Shown one piece after another: positions 10,454 to 21,317 of a DNA stretch of 64,000 bases. The stretch comes from Lepidurus packardi. Taxonomy: Eukaryota; Arthropoda; Branchiopoda; Notostraca; Triopsidae. Numbering within the stretch: the stretch's first letter is position 1; each line of letters starts with the position of its first letter. The stretch spans positions 1 through 64,000 of the forward strand of contig JAKZAN010000215.1 of NCBI GenBank assembly GCA_023053545.1. The letters run 5' to 3'. The position numbers were made by a program, and so were the translations under genes. A model generated the notes under the pieces. The model saw only the letters and a program-made list of their open reading frames with translations. It searched no databases and was not told where the DNA came from.

Positions 10454-10472
10454 AATGCGAATAAATCGCATT
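10454..10472. promoter_or_regulatory. Fur-box-like 19-bp palindrome
   Basis: AATGCGA, five spacer bases ATAAA, then TCGCATT: a perfect inverted repeat of the 7-5-7 size of Fur sites. It sits in the 79-bp gap between the PiuC-type gene and bfd, 42 bp before the bfd start. The GC in the arms departs from the classical GATAATGATAATCATTATC, so binding by another iron or redox regulator is possible. Confidence 0.5.
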
Positions 10473-10491
10473 CGCACAAAGACTCGATGAG

Positions 10492-11200
10492 TTACACGTC
10501 GGCCCACATCCGCAGGAGGTTGTGGTAGCAGCCCGTCAGCCGCACGACTTCAGGCGCTTCGCCCGTGCCCGGGCTGCGCTGGGCGTCTTTTTGCCGCAGG
10601 GTGGTGATGGCCATGTCCATCTCGTACAACAGACGGCGCTGGGCGTCGGCCCGGACCATGCTCTCGACCCAAAAAAAGCAGGCCAGCCGCTCGCCCCGCG
10701 TGACCGGCTCGACCCGGTGCACGGAGGTGCCGGGATACATCACCAAGTCGCCGGCGGCCAATTTGATGCGCTGCTCGCCATAGGTGTCTTCCACCACCAG
10801 CTCGCCGCCGTCGTAGCTGGCCGGATCGCTCAGGAACAGCGTGCACGATATGTCGGTGCGCACATGGCGTGCCGTGGCCGCATGGGTGCGCACCGCGTTG
10901 TCGATGTGGTTGCCAAAGAAGTTGGCGCTGCCGGTGTAGCGGTTTGAACAGCGGCGGGTACACCGACTTGGGCAAGGCCCCGGTGACGAACATCGGGTTG
11001 CGCGCCAGCGCCACCGACACGATGTGACGGGCCTGCTGCGCGGCGGGGCAGTTCTTCGGGCAGCTGCGTGTTGTTTTTCACGCTGCCGCTTTGGCTGCCC
11101 GCCCGTGATGCGGGCCATCGGCCCAGTCGGCACCCAGCACCAAGGCGCGCACCTCGGCCAGTTCGTCAGCGTTCAGGGCTTGGGGGATGCGCAGCAGCAT
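10492..11200 (-). CDS. Fe2+-dependent PKHD-type hydroxylase (PiuC/YbiX family)
   Basis: 2-oxoglutarate/Fe(II) dioxygenase family found beside TonB-dependent siderophore receptors; substrate unknown. Seen: N-terminus [20 protein letters not shown]; the metal-binding HIDNAVRTH (His-x-Asp); the core [20 protein letters not shown]; the second metal His and 2-oxoglutarate Arg region [13 protein letters not shown]; and a C-terminal helix pair ending [12 protein letters not shown]. About 228 residues, as in YbiX/PiuC (226). At least three single-base shifts (near 10945, 11045, 11105). Start 11200 is an ATG 36 nt after the receptor gene, so the two are probably one transcript. Confidence 0.88.
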
Positions 11201-11236
11201 GGCGACTCCGTGGTTGGGCTCAGTGGTCTGGCGGTG

Positions 11237-13507
11237 TCAGAACTTGCTGGTCAGCGTCAGGCGCACCGTGCGCAAGGCGCCTGCGGTGGGCCAGCCTTGG
11301 TACAGCGCGTTGTAGTAGACCTTATTGGTGAGGTTGTCCACGTTGAGCTTGAGCGTGTTGCCTTGGTTGACTTGGTACTCCACCAAGGCGTCTAAGCGGG
11401 TGAAACCGGGGGCCACATAACCCAGCGGGCCGGGGCGGGCCGACGACGGGTTTTTGCTGCTGGCATGGGGTGGCGCCGCCACCGACACGCCACTTCGAGT
11501 CGAGCCGGTAAGTGGTCCACATATTGGCTTGAACTTGGGGTGTGAGGCCGGGGTTTTTGCCGACGGTGGCCTGGGGCGTCCGCCGACGAGCCGGCTTGGT
11601 CAATCACCGCATGCATGAAGGCCACGCCGCCAAACACGTCCCACTGCGCGTTGATGCGGCCGGCGGACTTCAAACTCCAGCGAGTCGGTGTGTGACGGCG
11701 GCCTGACAGCAGGTACTCGCCGCTGCCCTGCGCCACGTCGGTGTTGCGCTCGTTGAACTTGTCCGTGCGGGCCAGCGTGGTGCGCAGCGACAGGTCGCCT
11801 TCAAACAGTTCCCACTTGGCGCCGACCTCGATGTTGCGGCTGCTTTCGGGCGGCGTCTTGGCCGAGTTGGCGTCGTATTGGTACAGGTCGCCCGAGGTGT
11901 TGAAGGACGTGCCGTAAGACGCGTAGTAGCTCACCTCGTCGGTGGGTTGGTACATCAGGCCAGCGCGTTTGCTGAGCACCGTGTCGCTGCGCGACAAAGC
12001 CGCGCCCGGTGTGGCCAGGCCCGAGCGGTCGTACTCGCCCCGGAAGTTGTCCAGGCGCAAACCGCCCACCAGTTTCCAGAAAGGGGTCAGCGAGATGGTG
12101 TCTTGGCGCATACACCCCGATGGCCGTGGCGTTGAACCTCGGTGGACTTCACGCGCACACGGGTGTCGGCAATGGCGCTGTTGTCTGGGTTGAAAACGGT
12201 GGTGGGAAGACGCGCCGGATAGGGCGTGAGGTAGCGGTACACCGTGGTGTTTTCCGATGCGAGGTCAGCCCCCAGCAGCAACTGGTTCTTGCGCCCCAAC
12301 CAGTGGGTGGTGGTGACGTAATCGCTTTGCACAAAGGTGTGGTGGTCTTCAGCGCCCCTTGTTTGGGTTCCGCGGTTAACAGCAGTGTTCGGCCCAAAGT
12401 TCGCTTGCGTCACCCCGGTGGCGAAACTGTTGAGCTGGGTGGCCCACAAGTCGCGCTTGTAATATCCGTCGCGCAGCGTCGTCTTGAGCGTGCTGCCGTC
12501 CGTCCAGCGGTGCGTGTGGGTGGCCGTGGCAAAGTCGGCGCTGTCTTTTTGGTAGTCGGACATGGCGCCGTACCAAGTGCCCGGCTGGCAGCGGGGCAGG
12601 GCGGCCTTCGAGCCAGCGGCCGCCCAGCACGGGCTTGTCGTTGTAGTCCAGGTGGTACAGGCTGAACATGAACTCGTCGGCGGTGCCAATGCCCAGCCGG
12701 TAGTCCACCGCCAAGCCCGCGCCGCTTGGTCGAGGCCTTGCCGTCCAGGCCGTCCCAGTCGGTCGTCATCGTGCCGATGCGCAGGGCCGCGTCGTCGCCG
12801 GTCTTGAGGTTGAAGTCGCCGGAGGTGCGCAGGTAGTTGCCGTCACCCACGGTCAGGTTGACCTCGTGCTCGGTGATCGGGCGCGGCACTTTGCTCACTT
12901 GGTTGACCACACCACCGGTAGAGCCGCGGCCAAACAGCATGGAGGCCGAGCCGCGCAGCACTTCGACCCGGTCGTAGTTGAAGGTGTCGCGGTTGTATTG
13001 GGCGATGTCGCGCACGCCGTCGAGGTAAATGTCGCCGACCACGCTGAAACCGCGCAGGCGGATGTTGTCGCCAATGCGGCCACCTTCACCCGCTTCGAAC
13101 GTGATGCCGACTACGTTTTCCAGCGCGCTCTTCATGCTGTCTTTGCCTTGGTCGTGGATCAGCTTTTCGTTCACGATGGTCAGCGACTGCGGAATGTCTT
13201 TGGCGGCGGCGGGCGCTTTGCCCACGCTGGTCAGGCCGCTTTGGTAGGTCTGCGTGGCGCGGTCGCGTTGGCCCATCACGGTGATCGGGGCCAGGCTTTT
13301 GCCTTCGGGCGCTGCGTTGTTGGCCGCCGTTGATGCGGGGGCAGGGCGAGGCTCGGCGTCGGGCGCGGCGCTTTGCGCCCAGCCCGACATGGAGGCGGCC
13401 AGCATCAGCGCGCCCAAAGGCAACAAGGCCATCTCAGCCGGCGATGAGCTGGTGGCGGCGTTGGACGACAGGGCGGCGGGGCGGGCTGCGCGAGAGCGGG
13501 TGGTCAA
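11237..13507 (-). CDS. TonB-dependent siderophore receptor
   Basis: Outer-membrane barrel importing a ferric siderophore with TonB energy; the ligand is not predictable. Seen: a signal-peptide-like MALLPLGALMLAASMSGWAQ; the plug with ITVMGQRDRATQTYQ as TonB-box area, KDIPQSLTIVNEKLI, IRLRGFSVVGDIYLDGVRD, and VEVLRGSASMLFGRGSTGG; then the barrel, ending RTVRLTLTSKF with the usual terminal Phe. No clear ATG fits; TTG at 13507 has ACGGAG eight bases before it and is preferred. At least six single-base shifts. About 745 residues, normal. First gene of the iron operon, with a Fur-like site 92 bp before the start. Confidence 0.9.
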
Positions 13508-13598
13508 GGGGAAACTCCGTGGGGGCTGGGTGAATGGCTGGGTTGGCGGCTGAGTTGGTCGCTCGGTCGTCCGAACTGTGGTCGAAGTGTACACGTAA

Positions 13599-13613
13599 TG
13601 AGAATGATTCGTA
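13599..13613. promoter_or_regulatory. Fur-box-like site upstream of siderophore receptor
   Basis: TGAGAAT G ATTCGTA, a 7-1-7 inverted repeat with 5 of 7 symmetric positions, and AATGAGAATGATTC matching the typical half of beta- and gammaproteobacterial Fur boxes. It lies about 90 bp before the TTG start of the receptor gene, a fitting operator position. Confidence 0.65.
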
Positions 13614-13741
13614 ATAAACAAAAAAAGGCGAATCAGCTCGGCCCAGCAAACGGGGCAGGGGCGAGGTTTTGGGCCAGCCCCAGCCGCTGCGCGCCACCAG
13701 ACCCGGCGCTTTTTTAGAAAAAGCCAGAGGCAGCGCCCATG

Positions 13742-13766
13742 AAAAAAGGGGCCGCAAGGCCCCTTC
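13742..13766 (-). terminator. Rho-independent terminator of bfr
   Basis: On the minus strand GGGGCC/GGCCCC with a TTGC loop is followed by six T. It lies 27 bp after the bacterioferritin stop and isolates bfr from the receptor operon. Confidence 0.88.
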
Positions 13767-13792
13767 TCAAAACACCAGCATGGCGTCTTCGC

Positions 13793-14270
13793 TCAGCCCA
13801 GCTCGCCCATCTGGCTTTGCAGGTAGTTTTGCAGGCCGACTTGCTTGACCAACTCGAGCTGAGTTTCCAAAAAGTCGATGTGCTCTTCGGTGTCGTCCAA
13901 GATGCCTTGGAGCAAGTCGCGGGAGACGTAGTCGCGCACGGCTTCGCAATGCGCGATGCCGTCCTTGATGGTGGCCTGGGCGCCCATCTCGGCTTGCAGG
14001 TCGCAGCCCAGGGCTTCGACCACGTTTTCACCGACCAGCAACTTGCTCAGGTCTTGCAGGTTGGGCAGGCCGTCGAGCATGAAGATGCGGTCCATCAGTT
14101 GGTCGGCGTGCTTCATCTCGCCGATGGACTCCTCATATTCCTTCTTGGCCAGCTTGTCCAAGCCCCAATGCTTGTACATGCGGTAATGCAAGAAGTACTG
14201 GTTGATGGGCGGTCAGCTCGTTTTTGAGCTGAGCCTGCAAATGCGCGATGACCTGAGGGTCGCCTTTCAT
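13793..14270 (-). CDS. bfr: Bacterioferritin
   Basis: 24-mer heme-containing ferritin that oxidizes and stores iron in the cytoplasm. Seen: four-helix ferritin pattern with LKNELTAINQYFLHYRM (first ferroxidase Glu), HWGLDKLAKKEYEESIGEMKHADQL (Glu and ExxH ligands and the heme Met region), AHCEAVRDYVSRDLLQGIL and DTEEHIDFLETQLELV (Glu and ExxH). All ferroxidase ligands are present. About 158 residues, normal. One single-base shift near 14210. Own terminator; next to the siderophore-receptor operon, and the Bfd-like ferredoxin farther along would be its redox partner. Confidence 0.93.
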
Positions 14271-14362
14271 GGCTTTTCCTTGATTGTTCTGAAGTGGAGG
14301 ATACGGTGCGGTTGGGGGATTGTCTCTAGGCGGCGCAGGCAGGGCAAGCGCATCGGCTGGCG

Positions 14363-15185
14363 TCAGTACACCAGCCGCTCTGGCCGCACCTCTTGCAAAA
14401 TCGTCGTGGCGATCTCTTCAATCGACTTGGTGGTGGTTGACAGCCAGCGAATGCCTTCGCGCCGCATCATGGCCTCGGCTTCGTGGATCTCCTGCTGGCA
14501 GTTGGCCAGGCTGGCGTATTTGGAGTTGGGCCGACGCTCGTTGCGGATCTGGCTCAGGCGTTCAGGGGCGATGGTCAGGCCAAAGATTTTTTTACGGTGC
14601 GGCGCGAGCGCGGGCGGCAGTTGCCGTCGGTCAAAGTCTTCGGGGATCAGCGGGTAGTTCGACGCCTTGAGCCCGTACTGCATGGCCAGGTACAGCGAGG
14701 TCGGGGTTTTGCCGCTGCGGCTGACGCCCACCAAAATCACGTCCGAGCCTTCCAGGTCGCGGTTGCTTTGCCCGTCGTCATGCGCCAGCGAAAAGTTGAT
14801 GGCCTCGATGCGGTCGTCGTATTCCTTGCTTTTGGAGGCGTCAGAAAAGCGGCCCACGCGGTGGTTGGACTTGAGCCCCAGCTCGCCTTCCAGCGGCGCG
14901 ACAAACATGCCAAACATGTCCAGCAGCATGCCGTTGCAATGTGCCTTGATGACAGCGAGGATGTCCATGTTCACCAAGGTGGTAAACACAATCGGCCGCT
15001 TGCCTTCGAGTTCAGCCGTGTGGTTGATCTGCCGCACCACTTGGTGGGCTTTGTCCACGGTGTCTACAAAGGGCAGCCGCACATGGCGCGGCTTGATCTC
15101 GAACTGCGCCCATGATGGCGTTGCCAAAGGTCTCTGCAGTGATGCCGGTGCCGTCAGAGATGAAAAACACGGTGCGAGTGGTCAT
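14363..15185 (-). CDS. ppsR: Phosphoenolpyruvate synthase regulatory protein (PSRP)
   Basis: Bifunctional ADP-dependent kinase and Pi-dependent pyrophosphorylase that switches PEP synthase off and on. Seen: N-terminus [20 protein letters not shown], the P-loop [15 protein letters not shown], and the C-terminal segments [20 protein letters not shown] and [17 protein letters not shown], all typical of the DUF299/PpsR family. About 273 residues, normal. One single-base shift near 15110. Divergent from ppsA across a 197-bp gap, the usual arrangement in Betaproteobacteria, which fixes the function well. Confidence 0.93.
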
Positions 15186-15382
15186 GGGATAGGGCGTTGA
15201 AGGGAAAGGTAGGGCCGTTCAAGACGACTGTGTGGCGCAGGGTCGGACAGAGCCCTGCATTTACAATAGCCGGATTATCTAGTTTCTTATCCCATGGACC
15301 GCCCGCATACCCCAAAAGCAACAACAGGCAGGCGGCCGTTCGTGGCGAATCCCCCGGTTTTTAAACCTCCCGGAGTATTTCT

Positions 15383-17801
15383 ATGTCCCACCTGTTTGAG
15401 GCGACCGCCCTTGTAGTGCCCTTTGAGAACCTGAGGATGACAGACGTTGAGTCTGTTGGCGGCAAAAACGCCAGCCTCGGCGAGATGATTTCGCAGCTGC
15501 CCACCGGGCCCAACGGTGTGCGCGTGCCCACCGGGCTTTGCCACCACGGGCGCACGCCTTTCGGGTGTTCCTGGCCCACGCCCGGGCTGGGACAAAAAAA
15601 ATCAACAGCGTGCTGGACAAGCTCGACACCGACGATGTGCGCGCCTTGGCTGTGGCTGGCGAGCAAATCCGCTCGATGGTCGAGGCCCAGCCTTTCCCAG
15701 CCGACTTTGAAGCCGCCGTGCGCCAGAGCTTTGGCCGCGCTGAGCGCTGGCAACGCCCAGGCCAGCTTTGCCGTGCGTTCTTCGGCCACGGCCGAAGACT
15801 TGCCCGACGCCTCGTTTGCCGGCCAGCAAGAAACCTTCTTGAACGTGGTGGGCGTCGAAGACGTGCTGCACAAGATGAAGGAAGTCTTCGCCTCCTTGTA
15901 CAACGACCGCGCCATCAGCTACCGCGTGCACAAGGGCTTTGCGCACGCTGACGTGGCGCTGTCCGCCGGCGTGCAGCGCATGGTCCGCAGTGACCTGGGC
16001 GCTGCAGGCGTGATGTTCACGATGGACACCGAAAGCGGTTTTGACGACGTGGTGTTCATCACCTCCAGCTACGGCTTGGGCGAGACGGTGGTGCAGTGGC
16101 GCCGTGAACCCCGACGAGTTTTACGTACACAAGCCCATGCTCAAGGCCGGCAACCGCGCCGTGATCCGCCGCAACCTGGGCTCCAAGCTGCTGCAAATGG
16201 GAATTCACCAGCGCCGACGAGAAAAAAGCCGGCGGCAAACTGGTCAAGACCACCGACGTGCCTGTCGAGCTGCGCAACCGCTACTCCTTGACCGACGCCG
16301 ACGCTGAGCAGCTGGCCCGCTATGCGCTCATCATCGAAGCGCATTACGGCCGTCCGATGGACATCGAGTGGGGCAAAGACGGCACCGACGGCGAGCTGTA
16401 CATCTTGCAAGCCCGTCCTGAAACCCGTGAAAAGCCAGGCCAAAGGCCAGGCCGAGCAGCGCTACAAGCTCAAAGGCACCAGCACCGTCCTGGCCCAAGG
16501 CCCGCGCCATTGGGTCAAAAAATCGGGCACCGGCCCCGTGCGCTTGGTGCGCCACATCAGCGAGATGGACCAGGTCCAGCCCGGCGATGTGCTGGTGACC
16601 GACATGACCGACCCGAACTGGGAGCCGGTGATGAAGCGCGCCAGCGCCATCGTCACCAACCGGGGCGGCCGCACCTGCCACGCCGCGATCATTGCGCGCG
16701 AACTGGGGCATTCCGGCAGTGGTCGGTTGCGGCGACGCGACGGACAGCCTGAAAGACGGCATGCTGGTCACGGTCAGCTGCGCCGAGGGCGACACCGGCA
16801 ATATTTACGACGGCTTGCTGGAAACCGAGGTGACCGAAGTCGAGCGCGGTGACATGCCGCCGGTCGACATCAAGATCATGATGAACGTGGGCAACCCCCA
16901 GTTGTGCATTTGACTTTTGCCAGATGCCCAACCACGGCGTGGGTCTGGCCCGGCTGGAGTTCATCATCAACAACAACATCGGCGTGCACCCCAAGGCCAT
17001 CCTGGACTACCCCGCCGTAGCGGCCGACTTGAAAAAAGCCGTCGAAAGCGTGGCCCGCGGCCATGCCTCGCCACGCGCTTTTTACGTGGACAAAGTCGCT
17101 GAAGGCATCGCCACCATTGGCGCGGCGTTCTGGCCCAAACCGGTGATCGTGCGCTTGTCGGACTTCAAGTCCAACGAATACCGCAAGCTCATTGGCGGTT
17201 CGCGCTACGAGCCGGAAGAAGAAAACCCAATGCTCGGTTATCCCGTGGTGCGGCCCGTTACCTCAGCCCGGACTTTGCCGAAGCCTTTGCGATGGAATGC
17301 GAAGCGCTCAAGCGCGTGCGCAACGAGATGGGGCTGGTCAACGTCGAGGTGATGGTGCCTTTTGTGCGCACACTGGGCCAGGCCAAGGCTGTCACTGAAC
17401 TGCTGGCCAAGCATGGCCTCAAGCGTGGCGAAGCCGGTTTGCGCCTCATCATGATGTGCGAAGTGCCGAGCAACGCCGTGTTGGCCGAGCAGTTTCCTGG
17501 AGTACTTCGACGGTTTTTCCATCGGCTCGAACGACCTGACCCAGCTCACGCTGGGCCTGGACCGCGACTCCCGGCCTGGACATCTTGGCCAAAGACTTCG
17601 ACGAACGCGACCCGGCCGTGAAAGCCTTGCTGGCCATGGCCATCAACGCTTGCAAGCGCCAAGGCAAGTACGTCGGCATCTGCGGCCAAGGCCCCAGCGA
17701 CCACCCGGACTTTGCGCAGTGGCTCAAGGACCAGGGGATCGGCTCGATCTCGCTGAACCCTGACAACCGTCATCAACACCTGGAAGCAGCTGGCGGCCTG
17801 A
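15383..17801 (+). CDS. ppsA: Phosphoenolpyruvate synthase (pyruvate, water dikinase)
   Basis: Makes PEP from pyruvate and ATP for gluconeogenesis; it works in the cytoplasm. Seen: the ATP-grasp N-terminal domain with [16 protein letters not shown] and [20 protein letters not shown]; the phosphohistidine loop [15 protein letters not shown]; and the PEP/pyruvate-binding barrel with [47 protein letters not shown] and [16 protein letters not shown]. Start at 15383 follows CCGGAG by seven bases. Ten or so single-base shifts break the frame between 15535 and 17765. Corrected length is close to the usual 790-800 residues. A TACAAT -10-like element lies at 15262 in the divergent gap. The partner ppsR is next to it. 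Confidence 0.93.
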
Positions 17802-17838
17802 CGGGCTGCTGGCCCTGCCCGGACAGCGAACAGCGCTG

Positions 17839-18145
17839 ATGCTCTGGTCGCTGTCCGTCCTCAAGCTGGTGTTGGAAGTCGCCTTGCTGGCGCTGGCCGG
17901 GCAGGGCGTGTTGGCTTTGCTCTGCGGCCTGTTCGGCTCGCCCAAGGAAGGCAATGTTTTTTTACCGCCTCTTGCAGGTCGTGGGCCGGCCGGCGGTGAA
18001 GGCCGCGCGCTGGGCCGCGCCGCGCCACGTGCTGGACCGGCACGTGCCGCTGGTGGCTTTTTTGATCTTGCTCTTGCTGTGGGTGGTGGTGACTGTGCTG
18101 AAAATCCGCTGGTGCTTGCAGATCGGTTGGGCGCTGTGCCGATGA
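17839..18145 (+). CDS. Small membrane protein, unknown function
   Basis: About 101 residues, not recognised. Seen: an N-terminal hydrophobic segment LVLEVALLALAGQGVLALLC, a short basic loop, and a second membrane helix FLILLLLWVVVTVLKI near the C-terminus, so probably two helices. One single-base shift in the T run near 17960. It follows ppsA by 37 bp and its stop overlaps the next start as ATGA (18142-18145), which suggests translational coupling with the TPR protein. Confidence 0.65.
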
Positions 18146-18734
18146 AGCCGGTGCCGCTCCTGGTGCAGCAGCTCGGCGTCAAGCTCTTGCTGGTCGCCTC
18201 GGCTGGCCTTCGCCGGCTTTGCGCGTTTTAGACCGCATGCTGGGCGCCGACCCGACCAACGCCTACGCCCTGGCCAGCCGCGCGCATGTGCTGAGCCAGC
18301 GCGGCGAACGCAAGGCGGCCATGCAAACGCTCAAAACCTTGCTCGCCGCGCATCCGGAAGACGCCCAGGCTTGGTTCAACCTGGCCTATTTGCAAGAAGC
18401 GCTGGGCGAGCACGACCAGGCCGAAGCGGGCTTTCGCCAAGCGCTGGCGCTGCAGCCGGAGATGGATGGCGCTTGGTACGGTCTGGCGCTGGTGCTGATC
18501 CAGGCGGGCCGGCTGGACGAGGCTGTGGTGGCGCTGGGCCACAACACCCGTTTGCAACCCTTGAGTCCCTTTGGCTGGTATTTGCTGGCCCGCGTGCAGG
18601 CCGACCGCCAGGACCTGCCAGAAGCCGCCCGGGTGCTGGCCCACCTGCGCAGTTTCGAGCCTCGGGTGGCGGCGCAGCTCGAAGCCGAACTCGCCCGCAA
18701 AGCCGCAGCGCTGGCGGTTTCTGCCGATTCCTAA
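18142..18734 (+). CDS. Membrane-anchored TPR-repeat protein
   Basis: Function unknown; probably a scaffold. Seen: a short N-terminal hydrophobic anchor VKLLLVASAGL, then after a single-base shift near 18210 three to four tetratricopeptide repeats, for example DAQAWFNLAYLQEALGEHDQ and DGAWYGLALVLIQAGRLDEA, each with the W/LG-Y-A-P spacing, ending in an Ala-rich helix. About 197 residues. It starts inside the stop codon of the preceding membrane protein, so the two are probably made together and may form a complex. Confidence 0.75.
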
Positions 18735-18783
18735 GCGGGCTGAAGCGGTTAAGCTCATCCGACCACCTTGGAGGAGATTCGGC

Positions 18784-19041
18784 ATGCAGCCCACGGACAA
18801 CCAGCAACGCTATTGGCGCCGCACGCAGCGCCTGACGGCTGGTTTGCTGGCGCTGTGGTTTGTGGCGAGTTTCGGGGTGAGTTATTTCGGCCGGGAACTG
18901 AGCTTTGAGTTTTTCGGCTGGCCGTTTTCCTTCTGGATGGCGGCCCAGGGCTCGCTGATGGTGTTTGGGCTGATCATCGGTTTTTACGCATGGCGCATGA
19001 ACCGGCTGGACATCGAGCACGGTTTTGAGGAAGACGTCTAA
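18784..19041 (+). CDS. DUF4212 small subunit of sodium/solute symporter
   Basis: TIGR03647/DUF4212 proteins are the small membrane partners of VC_2705-type solute:sodium symporters. Seen: 85 residues with two transmembrane helices (residues about 17-35 LLALWFVASFGVSYFG, and about 48-66 GSLMVFGLIIGFYAWRMN) and the conserved link FFGWPFSFWMAAQGS. It precedes the symporter by three bases (18784-19041, then 19045), so the pair is surely cotranscribed. GGAG lies eight bases before the ATG. Confidence 0.92.
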   Translation: MQPTDNQQRYWRRTQRLTAGLLALWFVASFGVSYFGRELSFEFFGWPFSFWMAAQGSLMVFGLIIGFYAWRMNRLDIEHGFEEDV

Positions 19042-19044
19042 GCC

Positions 19045-21170
19045 ATGAGCAGCGCTTCACCCTCGGCCACGCCCGCCGGCCAGGCCGAGCGACGGGCGGC
19101 GCAGTCCACGTTTCGGCGTGACTTGCGCACGGTTTCCCGTTGGTATTGCGTGGGCTTTGTGCTGTTCGTCTTGCTGTTGGCTGGCCTCGAGTTTTTGGGC
19201 CTGTCGCGCCAATGGATTGGCCTGATTTTTTTACTCACCACCATCGCCTTGTACGCCGGCATTGGTATTTTGAGCCGGACCACGGACGCGGTGGAGTACT
19301 ACGTGGCCGGGCGCCGCGTGCCGGCCATTTACAACGGCATGGCCACTGGGGCCGACTGGATGTCGGCGGCGTCCTTCATCAGCGTGGCCGGCACTTTGTA
19401 TTTGACGGGCTACAGCGGCCTGGCCTTTGTGACCGGCTGGACCGGCGGGTATTGCTTGGTGGCGCTGTTCTTGGCCCCTTATTTGCGCAAGTTCGGCCAA
19501 TTCACCATTCCTGATTTTTTGGGCGAACGCTACGGTGGCCACTTGCCCCGTTTGCTGGGCATTGCGGCGGCCATTTTGTGCTCCTTCACCTACGTGGTGG
19601 CGCAAATTTACGGCGTGGGCTTGGTCACGGCGCGGCTGACCGGCGTGGCCTTTGAGCTGGGCATTTTTCTGGGCCTGGCGGGATTTTGGTGTGCTCGTTC
19701 TTGGGCGGTATGCGGGCCGTGACCTGGACGCAGGTGGCGCAGTACATCATCATGATCGTGGCCTACATGCTGCCGGTGGTGTGGTTGTCGGTCAAGCAAA
19801 CGGGTGTGCCCGTGCCGCAGGCGATTTACGGCTACCAACTGCAAAAAGTCACGGCCAAGGAAAAGGAACTCAGCGCCGACCCCAAGGAGCTGGAGGTGCG
19901 CGGCATCTTTGCCGCCCGTGCTGCCCGCCTGGCCGACGAACTCAAAGACCCGGTGCCAGCACTGGCCGAGGACAGGGCGCTGGCCGAGCGTTACGTGATG
20001 CTGCTCAAAGCGGGCAATGCACCTGTGGCCGAGATTGCGGCCGCTGAAAGAGCCTTGTCGGCCTTGCCACGCGACGCGCAAGCAGCCAAAAAAGTGTGGA
20101 CCGCCGCGCAAGCCGCTGCGGAGGTGAAGTCGCGCCCGCTCAACGGCATGCCGCCGCATGCGCAGCAGTTTTTGGGCGACCCGAAGGGCGATGCTGCAGC
20201 GCAACGGGAGTTCGAGGTCTCGCGCCGGAATTTCCTGGCCCTGGTGTTTTGCCTGATGGTGGGCACGGCTGCCTTGCCGCACATCCTGATGCGTTACTAC
20301 ACGGTGCCCAGCGTGCGCGAGGCCCGGGAGTCAGTGGCCTGGTCCTTGTTCTTCATCTTCTTGCTGTACGTCACCGCGCCGGCCTTGGCGGTGCTGGTCA
20401 AGTACGAGGTGTTCACCTTGGTGGTGGGCACGCCGTTTAGCCAGCTGCCCGAATGGGTGGCCGCCTGGAACAAGGTGGACCCGTCCTTGCTGTCGGTGGT
20501 CGACGTCAACCAGGACGGCATTTTGCAGCTCAACGAAATGTCTATTGGCGGGGACATCATCGTGCTGGCCGCCCCGGCCATTGCCGGCCTGCCGTATGTG
20601 GTGTCGGCACTGGTGGCGGCTGGCGCGCTGGCTGCTGCCTTGTCTACGGCCGACGGCTTGTTGCTGACCATTTCCAGCGCGCTCAGCCACGACCTGTACT
20701 ACAAGATGATCGACCCCAATGCATCCACCGCCCGGCGGGTGACGATCTCCAAGGTGCTGCTGCTGGTGGTGGCGCTGGCGGCGGCCTATGTGGCGGCCCA
20801 GCGCCCGGCCGACATCTTGTTTTTGGTGTCAGCGGCGTTTTCGTTTGCGGCGGCGGCGTTCTTCCCGGCGTTGACCTTGGGCATTTTCTGGAAGCGGGCA
20901 ACCGGCGTGGCCGCTTCGCTGGGCATGGTGGCCGGGCTGGGCACCACCGTGCTGTACATGGCGTTGACCCAGCCCTGGATGCGCAGCGTGCTGGGCATCA
21001 CCAGCCCGGTGGCGCTGTGGTGGGACATCCAGCCCATCTCGGCCGGCGTGTTCGGCGTGCCGGTGGGTTTTGCCGTGATCGTGCTGGTCAGCTTGGTGAC
21101 GCGGCCGCCAGAGCAGCTAGCGCAAGAGCTGGTGGAGTACGTGCGCTACCCGCAAATTCGCCTGCGCTGA
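19045..21170 (+). CDS. VC_2705-type sodium:solute symporter with EF-hand loop
   Basis: Solute:sodium symporter family, VC_2705 subgroup, probably importing short organic acids such as acetate (inferred by relation to ActP). Seen: about 13 hydrophobic helices, the family core YYVAGRRVPAIYNGMATGAD, FTIPDFLGERYGG, and the late ALSTADGLLLTISSALSHDL. A charged insertion of about 130 residues (nt 19800-20220) and a loop at nt 20502-20537 reading DVNQDGILQLNE break the membrane pattern; the latter is a full EF-hand calcium loop. One single-base shift near 19690. About 708 residues, longer than plain SSS carriers because of the insertion. Confidence 0.9.
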
Positions 21171-21222
21171 GCGCCCGGCTGGGCGCTTGACGCCGCCCCG
21201 GCGCCAAGGCGGCAGAAGGGGC

Positions 21223-21251
21223 TTGGGTCCCGGCCGGGGCCAGGCTATAAT
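21223..21251 (+). promoter_or_regulatory. Sigma-70 type promoter of the rpsF operon
   Basis: TTGGGT (-35, 21223-21228), a 17-bp spacer, and a perfect TATAAT (21246-21251), 66 bp before the rpsF start. The spacing and the -10 are ideal. Confidence 0.75.
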
Positions 21252-21317
21252 CATGGGCTTGCCTTGCTGCACCCTACCCGACGCTGGGGCAGCTTTTATC
21301 AACCACAAGGAGAGTTT

